From assembly GCA_026003255.1 (NCBI GenBank), contig BPGX01000006.1:62001-126000 (forward strand): a DNA stretch of 64,000 bases, written 5' to 3'. A program made the translations under genes and the position numbers. The notes under the pieces were generated by a model, which worked only from the letters and a program-made list of their open reading frames with translations, ran no database searches and was not told where the DNA came from. This DNA comes from Bacteroidia bacterium (GTDB lineage Bacteria; Bacteroidota; Bacteroidia; B-17B0; Aurantibacillaceae). This document shows, one piece after another, positions 57,466 through 64,000 of the stretch; the stretch's first letter is position 1; each line of letters opens with the position of its first letter.

Positions 57466-57561
57466 ATGCCAAGCGGTAAAAAAAGAAAAAGACACAAAAT
57501 GGCTACGCATAAGCGTAAAAAGCGTCTAAGAAAAAACAGACATAAAAAGAAAAACAAATAG
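57466..57561 (+). CDS. 31-residue highly basic protein (AURKAIP1/COX24-like)
   Basis: Reads MPSGKKRKRHKMATHKRKKR and ends 'LRKNRHKKKNK': over half of the residues are Lys, Arg or His. It lies 12 bp after the TPR gene and 107 bp before RNase E/G. The pattern matches the short AURKAIP1/COX24 family, whose relatives (mitochondrial mS38, mycobacterial bS22) are ribosomal proteins, so a ribosome-bound role is plausible. Too short for usual gene callers but almost certainly real. Confidence 0.82.
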   Translation: MPSGKKRKRHKMATHKRKKRLRKNRHKKKNK

Positions 57562-57580
57562 TTTTTACTTTTTATGATGC

Positions 57581-57650
57581 AAGGTGTAAAAAACACCTTT
57601 CACAAGTAGCCTATGCCCAAAAGCGTTTCGCCTTTGGGCTACTGTTGTTT
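57581..57650 (+). promoter_or_regulatory. Hairpins in the leader of the RNase E/G gene
   Basis: AAGGTGT/ACACCTT hairpin at 57581-57599 followed by TTT, then a longer interrupted stem in which AGTAGC...CCAAA pairs with TTTGGGCTACT (about 57605-57643). They may attenuate or end transcription from upstream, or be an RNase E target in its own leader, as known for E. coli rne. No direct evidence. Confidence 0.45.
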
Positions 57651-57667
57651 AATCAAAAATCGGTAGT

Positions 57668-59217
57668 GTGAGTTACGAACTCGTTATTAATTCGCAGCCC
57701 AATGAAATGCTCATTGCGCTGTTGAAAGAAAAAAGATTGATTGAACTTCATCGCGAAAAGAAAAATATTGCTTTTTCTGTAGGCGACATCTATTTGGGTA
57801 GAGTAAAAAAAGTAATGCAGGGACTAAATGCCGCATTTGTTGATGTAGGGCATGAAAAAGATGCGTTCTTGCATTATCTGGACTTAGGACCACAGGTTCT
57901 ATCTCTTAACAAATACGTTAAAGATGTTCGTAATGGAAAACAGAATACCTCCTCGTTAATGTATTTTAAAAACGAAGAAGATATTCGAAAAGATGGTAAA
58001 ATAAGCGATGTTCTTCAATCCGGTCAAGACATCATTATTCAGATAGCAAAAGAGCCTATTTCAACTAAAGGGCCACGTATAAGTTCTGAAATTTCTATTG
58101 CAGGACGCTACATTGTATTAGTTCCTTTTTCAGAGCGTGTATCTGTTTCGCAAAAAATAAAAAACAGTGAAGAAAAAGAACGTCTGAAAAAATTAATGTT
58201 GAACATTAAACCCAAAAATTTTGGAGTTATTGTTCGCACAGTGGCAGAAGGTAAAAGTGTTGCTGATTTAGAAAACGACCTTAAAGATTTGATGAAAAAA
58301 TGGGATGATTTATTTAAAGAATTAAAAAACGCTAATCCTCCCTACAAAGCTTTAGGAGAACTTGACAGAGCATCTGCTTTTTTACGCGATATGCTTAATC
58401 CATCATACAGCAGCATAACAGTAAATGAGCAAGAAGTATATGATGAAATACGCTCTTATCTTCAAAATATCGCTCCTGATAAAGAAAACATTTTAAAGCT
58501 TTACAAATCAAACCTTTCAATTTTTGAGCATTTTGGGCTTGAAAAACAAATAAAATCATTGTTTGGCAAAACCGTTACCATGAAAAGCGGTGCCTATCTG
58601 ATAATTGAAAAAACAGAGGCACTGCATGTTATTGACGTAAATAGCGGTAATCGCTCAAAAAGCGATATGAGCCAAGAAAGCAATGCTTTAGAAGTAAACC
58701 TTGATGCTGCCGTTGAAATTGCCCGTCAGCTTCGCCTTAGAGATATGGGTGGAATTATTGTGGTGGATTTTATTGATATGCACGACCCGGAAAATCGCAA
58801 AATATTATACCAACGATTAAAAGAAGAGATGGCTGAAGATAAAGCCAAGCATACCATATTACCTCCCAGCAAATTTGGTTTGGTGCAAATAACACGCGAA
58901 CGTGTAAGACCTGAGGTAGAAGTTAAAACCACCGAAAAATGCCCATCCTGCGGAGGTACAGGAGAAGTGCAAGCAAGCATATTACTAACCGATGAAATTG
59001 AAAACCAACCTACGTTATATTATAACAGAACAAAAAGAAAAAAATCTGAGCATACATGCACATCCGTATATTGCCGCATACCTTACTCAAGGATTCCCAT
59101 CCTTGCGTTTTAAATGGTTTTTAAAATATAGGCAGTGGGTAAACATTCAGCCAATTACCCGCCTATCACATGCTGGAATACCGAATTTTTAAAGGAGAAG
59201 AAGAAATTAAACTTTAA
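57668..59217 (+). CDS. Ribonuclease E/G family endoribonuclease (3' end with two frameshifts)
   Basis: About 515 residues from a GTG start. It cuts single-stranded RNA in rRNA maturation and mRNA decay. S1 domain 'GDIYLGRVKKVMQGLNAAFV', 5' sensor/RNase H region, and catalytic Asp323 ('HVIDVNSGNRS') and Asp367 ('IIVVDFIDMHDPENR'), matching Asp303 and Asp346 of E. coli RNase E. Zinc-link motif 'CPSCGGTG' follows. The open frame stops at 59113, but family sequence continues in another frame ('LRYIITEQKEKNLSIHAH', 'HPYIAAYLTQGFPSLRFKWF') after a slip near 59010. A second slip near 59168 restores 'MLEYRIFKGEEEIKL' and the stop at 59217. The size is nearer to RNase G, without the long RNase E tail. 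Confidence 0.92.
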
Positions 59218-59218
59218 A

Positions 59219-59252
59219 TAAAAAGGCTTTAGTTAACTAAAGCCTTTTTATT
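59219..59252. terminator. Bidirectional terminator after RNase E/G
   Basis: Nearly loopless palindrome AAAAAGGCTTTAGTT / AACTAAAGCCTTTTT, two bases after the corrected stop codon at 59217. Its position supports the corrected 3' end. Confidence 0.88.
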
Positions 59253-59268
59253 TAGTCCTTTTTATTCC

Positions 59269-59276
59269 TATCTTTG
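59269..59276 (+). promoter_or_regulatory. Candidate -7 element for tatA
   Basis: TATCTTTG 13 bp before the ATG at 59290, so the leader would be under 10 bases. No clear -33 TTG; that position is inside the preceding terminator. Confidence 0.45.
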
Positions 59277-59289
59277 CGTTACTAAAAAA

Positions 59290-59487
59290 ATGTTTATGAA
59301 CGCTTCAATTATACTTGGCACAATTGGCCCTTGGCAAGTAGTATTAATTTTACTGGTGGTGGTGCTATTATTTGGTGCTAAAAAAATACCGGAATTAATG
59401 AAAGGTGTTGGACAAGGCATTAAAGAATTTAAAGACGCTCAAAAGCAGGAAGACACTAATACCAACCAAACTGAGAAAAAAGACTAA
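59290..59487 (+). CDS. tatA: Twin-arginine translocase subunit TatA/E
   Basis: 65 residues: short N-terminus with '[25 protein letters not shown]' (split here as membrane helix '[14 protein letters not shown]' and hinge 'GAKKIPEL'), amphipathic helix '[16 protein letters not shown]' and an acidic tail. It forms the pore for folded proteins with Arg-Arg signals. An ATG two codons later is an equally good start. tatC is not nearby. Located 60 bp before gatA. Confidence 0.94.
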   Translation: MFMNASIILGTIGPWQVVLILLVVVLLFGAKKIPELMKGVGQGIKEFKDAQKQEDTNTNQTEKKD

Positions 59488-59546
59488 TCAAAGTAATCAT
59501 TTTTCTCTTCCTTCTTAAATATCAAGAAGCTTAATTTTACCATTGA

Positions 59547-60983
59547 ATGAATTCTACACTCGGTTATTCTTCTATTGCTCAAATTCAAGAGGCACTTCGC
59601 AATAACGAAACAAGTTGCCTTAGCCTTACTCAAAAATATTTAAAGCGCATTGAAGAAAAAAAACATCTGAATGCATTCCTTGAAGTATTTATCGATAGTG
59701 CTTTGGCAAAAGCTAATGAAGTAGATGTAAAACTAAAAAAAAACAAAGCTGGAAAATTAGCCGGAGTTGTTATAGGAATTAAAGATAATATCTGTTACAG
59801 AAATCATAAAGTATCAGCATCCTCAAAAATTTTAGAAAATTTTGAATCGCTTTTTAGTGCTACCGTAGTAGAACGTTTATTAGCAGAAGATGCTATTATT
59901 ATTGGTCGATTAAACTGCGATGAATTTGCTATGGGTAGTTCCAACGAAAACTCAGCCTATGGAAATGTACTAAATCCTTTAAACGAAAAATGTGTACCCG
60001 GAGGCTCTTCAGGAGGTTCTGCCGCAGCTGTTGCAGCAGATTTATGCCATGTAGCATTAGGTTCTGATACGGGAGGCTCAATTCGCCAACCGGCTTCTTT
60101 TTGCGGAGTGGTTGGTTTAAAGCCCACTTATGGTCGTGTTTCAAGATGGGGCTTAATTGCTTATGCATCATCTTTCGACCAGATAGGCCCATTGACAAAA
60201 AATGTAGAAGACGCAGCTTTGTTGTTGGAAGTTATGGCAGGAAAAGACGAATACGATAGCACTGCATCCTCCAAGTCTGTTGCGGCATACAGCCAAACCA
60301 TCAATTCTTATAAAGGGAAAAAAGTAAGAATAGCCTACATAAATGATTGTTTAAACAACGATGGTCTAAACCCTGAAATTAAAAACTTTTTCAGCAATTA
60401 TATTGAAAAGCTAAAAGTAGAAGGACACACGGTTGAAGGGGTAGATTTTCCTTATTTAGATTACTTAGTTCCCGCTTATTATGTTTTAACAACGGCAGAA
60501 GCATCATCGAATCTTTCGCGATATGATGGCGTACATTATGGCTACAGAAGCCCGAATGCAACAGATTTAGAATCTACCTACAAAAAATCACGCAGCGAAG
60601 GCTTTGGCAAAGAAGTAAAACGCAGAATTATGCTCGGTACTTTTGTGCTTAGCTCCGGATATTATGATGCCTACTATTCTAAAGCACAAAAAGTGCGAAG
60701 AATTTTACAAGATAAAACCAAAGAAATTTTATCTGATTACGATTTTATATTGTTGCCTTCTACTCCCGGAACGGCATTTGAATTTGGGCAAAAATCAGCT
60801 GACCCTGTTGCCATGTATTTAGAAGATATTTTTACTGTACAAGCTAATTTAACAGGGGTTCCGGCTATATCACTTCCATTAGGCAAACATAGTAATGGAA
60901 TGCCATTTGGCGTGCAGCTAATGGCTAATATGTTTGAAGAAGAAAAGCTGCTGGCTTTTTCAAATGAATTAATGAGGAATTAA
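59547..60983 (+). CDS. gatA: Asp-tRNA(Asn)/Glu-tRNA(Gln) amidotransferase subunit A
   Basis: 478 residues. The amidase subunit of GatCAB, which releases ammonia from glutamine and passes it to mischarged tRNA. The amidase-signature triad is complete and at the standard numbers: Lys79 ('GIKDNICYR'), cis-Ser154 ('PGGSSGGSAAAVAA') and Ser178 ('GSDTGGSIRQPASF'). The C-terminal 'GVPAISLPLGKHSNGMPFGV' is typical. gatB and gatC are not in the window. Intact. Confidence 0.97.
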   Translation: MNSTLGYSSIAQIQEALRNNETSCLSLTQKYLKRIEEKKHLNAFLEVFIDSALAKANEVDVKLKKNKAGKLAGVVIGIKDNICYRNHKVSASSKILENFESLFSATVVERLLAEDAIIIGRLNCDEFAMGSSNENSAYGNVLNPLNEKCVPGGSSGGSAAAVAADLCHVALGSDTGGSIRQPASFCGVVGLKPTYGRVSRWGLIAYASSFDQIGPLTKNVEDAALLLEVMAGKDEYDSTASSKSVAAYSQTINSYKGKKVRIAYINDCLNNDGLNPEIKNFFSNYIEKLKVEGHTVEGVDFPYLDYLVPAYYVLTTAEASSNLSRYDGVHYGYRSPNATDLESTYKKSRSEGFGKEVKRRIMLGTFVLSSGYYDAYYSKAQKVRRILQDKTKEILSDYDFILLPSTPGTAFEFGQKSADPVAMYLEDIFTVQANLTGVPAISLPLGKHSNGMPFGVQLMANMFEEEKLLAFSNELMRN

Positions 60984-61054
60984 CACCTCCATTAATCATC
61001 TTATAAATCGGAATAAGCTCTCTCAAGAGGGGTGGCCTATGAGGGGGATTAAGG
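60984..61054. repeat. GC-rich intergenic repeat between gatA and a T9SS gene
   Basis: CTCTCAAGAGGGGTGGCC and GAGGGGGATTAAGGAGAAG, related to the copies at 46440, 47778 and 49340. It lies between the convergent gatA stop and the stop of the T9SS gene at 61062. Confidence 0.65.
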
Positions 61055-61061
61055 AGAAGTA

Positions 61062-62864
61062 CTACTCTTTCACAAATTTATGCTGTGTGCTTCCTTTTTC
61101 ACTTACTATACTCAAAATATATATCCCCGATTTTAATGTTTCAACATTAATTTGTTTGTCGCTTGTGTTTATCCCACCTTCATGGTATATGCATTTTCCT
61201 ATAAAATCATATATTTTAATATCAGAAAAATTATCGTTAGAATGAATATTTAAAAAAGTGTTTGTTGGATTAGGGAAAATGGTACAATTAAATGACGAAT
61301 TGCTTGTTTCATTTATTCCAACATTGGTAACTATAAAAGGCGGAGATGTTCTTATACATCCATTTTGATAGGTTACTGTAAGTGTATAACTCCCGTTTTG
61401 CAAAGGGGTATAACTTTGACCTGTAGCACCCGGAATTGGATTTCCGTTCAAACTCCATTGATATTGTACCATTGTAACATTGGTGGTTAAAACATTATTA
61501 GATGAGTAAGTTATATTTGGAGCCAGACCTCCGCCAGGTTTTACATACACAGGCAAATATTTCATATCAAAACATCCGTTAGGCATATTACCATAAATTT
61601 GATATGTTTCACTAAAGTAAAGAACCGCTGAAAATCCATTCATTTGATAGTTTATAATTCCGTTAGATGGGCTTATTGTGTACCAATTTGCTCCACTAAA
61701 AGTAAAATGCACGGTATCCCCAACACATATTGTATCGGTAGGTGGTGTAATGGTTATGTATGGTTTTGGCAAAACAGACAAAGTAATAGTATCGGAGCAT
61801 TGTATTAAACCGGAATCAACAATTAATATTAAAACACTGTCGTTCCATAATGGGATTGATGAGAGGATAAAGTTTTGATTGTTTTGATAATGCCCATTTG
61901 GTGCAATCCAGTTATAATTAAAGCCATTTAAGGTATCAGCTGTTACATTAATAATTGAGCCTTCACAAATCGGTGAAGGTGGATTTATGTTTATTGTACA
62001 ACTTGATTGGCATTGAGGGTCGCTTGCAGGCAATACTACAACAGTAGTAGTATCATAAACTATTCCTGCATTTAATACATTGGCAGAAACAATGTATTGT
62101 GTAGTGGCTGTTGGGCTTACCCATGCAAGCGTATTATTATTCATTAGTGATATACCGCTATTAGCCGACCAATCGTGGCTTGAGCCTCCAATAGCTTTAA
62201 TTATGGCTGTTTGGCCTTCGCAAATTGTATCTCCAATTAAATAAAATGTTGCACTGCAAGCTAATTGAGCCGTTCCGGTAAAATTAATCGGTACTGAAAG
62301 GGATTGTCCTATAAAATTAGAAATACACAATAAAAAAGCATCTCCGGAATTAACATTTAACGTAGGTTCGTAATTTCCATAACAAGCATTGCCCACTGCC
62401 GTTGAAGGAACAGGACCAATACCTGTTCCACAACCAGAACAGGCAGCATTCCAATTACAACGTATCGGGGCTAAGGTGTTATTAAAAATACCACTGCAGG
62501 TATTAATATTGTAAGGCCACATAATCCAATCTAAGCAATTAGTTTGAGTGCCTGCTGCCATATTAAACTCTAAGGTGCCGTTTGATGCCACATAAATTAA
62601 CAACCAGGTAGAATTTATTTCTCCGGAAAACAAACATCCTGAATTTGTACTTGCCGGATTTGTTGAAGGGTTTGAAATATTATGACTAGAAGCTGTAAAA
62701 TCAATAACATTGCCTTGACCTGATGATTGCTGAAAATTTAAAGTATCATTATTGCAAATAGCTACTGTAGTTATACAATCGCTGGGATAATTTTGTGCAT
62801 TTACAATATTATTTAGTAAAATAAACAAAATAAGTAAAGGTGTTTTTACAAAAGGATGCTTCAT
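61062..62864 (-). CDS. T9SS type A sorting-domain surface protein
   Basis: 600 residues with signal peptide 1-23 ('NNIVNAQ'). The N-terminal ~210 residues are Cys-rich beta-sandwich sequence ('CITTVAICNNDTLNF', 'SGEINSTWLLIYVASNGTLE', 'CLDWIMWPYNINTCSG'), a pattern seen in large Bacteroidota surface proteins. Ig-like/PKD segments follow ('CEGQTAIIKAIGGSSHDWS', 'YQWSLNGNPIPGATGQSYTP'). The last ~75 residues are a type A sorting domain ('IFPNPTNTFLNIHS', 'IKIYDFIGKCIYHEGG', 'SGIYILSIV'). No enzyme motif. It starts 5 bp after the gene upstream on the same strand, with which it shares very similar sorting domains. Confidence 0.87.
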   Translation of the reverse strand: MKHPFVKTPLLILFILLNNIVNAQNYPSDCITTVAICNNDTLNFQQSSGQGNVIDFTASSHNISNPSTNPASTNSGCLFSGEINSTWLLIYVASNGTLEFNMAAGTQTNCLDWIMWPYNINTCSGIFNNTLAPIRCNWNAACSGCGTGIGPVPSTAVGNACYGNYEPTLNVNSGDAFLLCISNFIGQSLSVPINFTGTAQLACSATFYLIGDTICEGQTAIIKAIGGSSHDWSANSGISLMNNNTLAWVSPTATTQYIVSANVLNAGIVYDTTTVVVLPASDPQCQSSCTININPPSPICEGSIINVTADTLNGFNYNWIAPNGHYQNNQNFILSSIPLWNDSVLILIVDSGLIQCSDTITLSVLPKPYITITPPTDTICVGDTVHFTFSGANWYTISPSNGIINYQMNGFSAVLYFSETYQIYGNMPNGCFDMKYLPVYVKPGGGLAPNITYSSNNVLTTNVTMVQYQWSLNGNPIPGATGQSYTPLQNGSYTLTVTYQNGCIRTSPPFIVTNVGINETSNSSFNCTIFPNPTNTFLNIHSNDNFSDIKIYDFIGKCIYHEGGINTSDKQINVETLKSGIYILSIVSEKGSTQHKFVKE

Positions 62865-62869
62865 GTTTT

Positions 62870-64000
62870 TTAGCTTTTAATAAACTTTTCTTTTTTAAAA
62901 TACCCCGCCCCTTCTAATTCCATAAAATAAATACCCGGTTTTAATGTTTCAACATTAATCATTTTAGTATTAGCATTTATTCCTGTTTCATTATAAACCA
63001 ATGCTCCTAATGAATTGTATATTTTAATGGATTGTATTTCTCTTACTGCTTTTATGGTTATTTGGTTGATTGCGGGGTTTGGGTAAACACTTAACTCCTC
63101 CTCCACATCATACAAGGCTCCGGTAGAGGTATTAAAGCTGCACACCATGGTATCGGCTTCGCCACAGGCGGTAGCTATTAATGTTATTTGATAATTGCCC
63201 TGTGTGGCATACGTATGATTAATTGGCAAAGTATCGTGCTCTGCTCTAAAAACAAGTAAAGGGCTGCCATCGCCAAAATCTAAATAGCAGGTATCTGCCC
63301 GCTCGCTTAGGTTGGTAAAGGTATAGTTTAAGCCGTTGCCGTTGCATTGCATTTGCGCCTGTGGCGGGCCGGTAAAGCCTAAGCAATTAGTTTTTACCAC
63401 ATACACAATTTGTTTTAATGAATTTTGATTATACACTGCCAAATTAGCTGCTCCAGTAAATAAATAACCTCCATCGCTTGTGGCTATGCCATGCTGAAAG
63501 CCTACACGACCATAACCATATCCTATAAACGAACGTGTCCACAATACATTTCCAAATGTATTATACTTCACTACAAGCCCCTCCAAAACATTGTTATTAC
63601 TTTGTTTTGCCCTTGACCCAAATGCAATATAATTACCATCATGGGCTTTTATAATATTATTAAAGCCTCCTAATAAAACTGCTCCGTTTTCATAATTAAC
63701 CATGTCAAATATTTGTAAAACCACACCTGATGTATCTATTTTAAAAACATAAGGGAAGTCTCCCTTTGTACATGCAACCAACAAATTATTTTCTTGTGGC
63801 AAGTACAACGCTCCAAATGCAAATTCGTGTGTACTATTACTTGGTGGACTATACCAATTTCTGTCCCATAATAAATTGCCATTTTTATCTGTTTTTGCAA
63901 TCCATATATCGCTATTTTGAAAATTAAAGTTTCTATGGCCAACAAAAATCAAATTGCTATCGGGTAGCTCAATAGCATCATTAAAGGAGGTATTTAACAT
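62870..64000 (-). CDS. T9SS type A secreted protein, cut by the window end
   Basis: At least 376 residues; the 5' end lies beyond the window and the Met at 64000 is probably internal. The N-terminal part shows repeats like a beta-propeller ('DSNLIFVGHRNF', 'NNLLVACTKGDFPYVFKID', 'DGNYIAFGSRAKQ', 'DGGYLFTGAANLAV'), common in Bacteroidota proteins that carry a PKD domain after it. The PKD-like domain reads 'TCYLDFGDGSPLLVF' and 'HTYATQGNYQITLIATA'. The C-terminus is a type A sorting domain ('SVYPNPAINQITIKA', 'IKIYNSLGALVYNETG', 'PGIYFMEL'). Function unknown. Confidence 0.85.
   Translation of the reverse strand: MLNTSFNDAIELPDSNLIFVGHRNFNFQNSDIWIAKTDKNGNLLWDRNWYSPPSNSTHEFAFGALYLPQENNLLVACTKGDFPYVFKIDTSGVVLQIFDMVNYENGAVLLGGFNNIIKAHDGNYIAFGSRAKQSNNNVLEGLVVKYNTFGNVLWTRSFIGYGYGRVGFQHGIATSDGGYLFTGAANLAVYNQNSLKQIVYVVKTNCLGFTGPPQAQMQCNGNGLNYTFTNLSERADTCYLDFGDGSPLLVFRAEHDTLPINHTYATQGNYQITLIATACGEADTMVCSFNTSTGALYDVEEELSVYPNPAINQITIKAVREIQSIKIYNSLGALVYNETGINANTKMINVETLKPGIYFMELEGAGYFKKEKFIKS

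Overview
The window is about 64 kb of AT-rich bacterial chromosome from the phylum Bacteroidota (Bacteroidetes). The evidence is: many secreted proteins ending in type IX secretion (T9SS) sorting domains of both kinds (type A, and the type B 'gliding motility-associated' CHU_C kind); SprB-type repeats; signal peptides ending in 'AQ'; promoter elements of the form TTG-N19..23-TAnnTTTG; an ATP synthase operon without the beta and epsilon genes and with a signal-peptide-bearing subunit a; and the gene group mutY / HU / TPR / small basic protein / RNase E-G. The class cannot be fixed from sequence alone; an environmental Chitinophagales- or Flavobacteriales-like genome would fit.

Layout. 1-5.6 kb: a large alpha-2-macroglobulin gene with a broken 3' end. 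5.7-16 kb: five closely packed genes on the minus strand for surface proteins (LamG/SprB/CHU_C adhesin, two collagen-like proteins, a small CHU_C protein, a tail-fibre-like protein with an S74 autoprocessing chaperone). 16-20.3 kb: an MBOAT acyltransferase with two SGNH hydrolases, probably for O-acylation of an exported glycan. 20.4-26 kb: FAD oxidoreductase, RidA, aldo/keto reductase, tRNA-Ala(GGC), a single-domain response regulator and a secreted M14 carboxypeptidase. 26-31.5 kb: a minus-strand operon of ECF sigma factor, crtI, crtB, a small exported protein, a damaged idi, folE, a 57-residue protein and an SDR: carotenoid synthesis plus pterin supply. 31.8-34.7 kb: ALDH7-type aldehyde dehydrogenase and a TlpA-like lipoprotein. 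34.7-38 kb: three surface-protein genes lying between two diverged copies of the tlpA-like 3' end. 38-40.5 kb: ferritin, tandem universal stress protein and a CarH-like MerR regulator with the W-x9-EH signature of cobalamin photoreceptors. 40.6-46.4 kb: ATP synthase genes atpZ-(DUF6168-like)-atpB-atpE-atpF-atpH-atpA-atpG. 46.4-55 kb: a repetitive, heavily frameshifted stretch holding three tandem paralogues with near-identical ends and different middles, and a giant S8 protease/beta-helix T9SS protein whose 3' end is duplicated. 55-61 kb: mutY, HU, a TPR protein, a 31-residue basic protein, RNase E/G, tatA, gatA. 61-64 kb: two more T9SS type A proteins, the last cut by the window end.

Reading frames are unevenly damaged. 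Core genes are mostly intact, but many others carry indels. Four single-gene lesions are placed in short homopolymers, and removing one base restores the family sequence. Lesions pile up at 1-1050, 27.48-28.4 kb, 46-55 kb and at the end of the RNase E/G gene. The simplest reading is imperfect long-read consensus, worst where repeats prevent polishing, though true decay of the tandem array and idi cannot be excluded.

The two candidates for something less described are the trimeric-fibre-like surface operon, whose genes share a recurring module, and the two recombination-shaped loci (the conserved-ends/variable-middle array, and the cassette bracketed by tlpA 3' copies).
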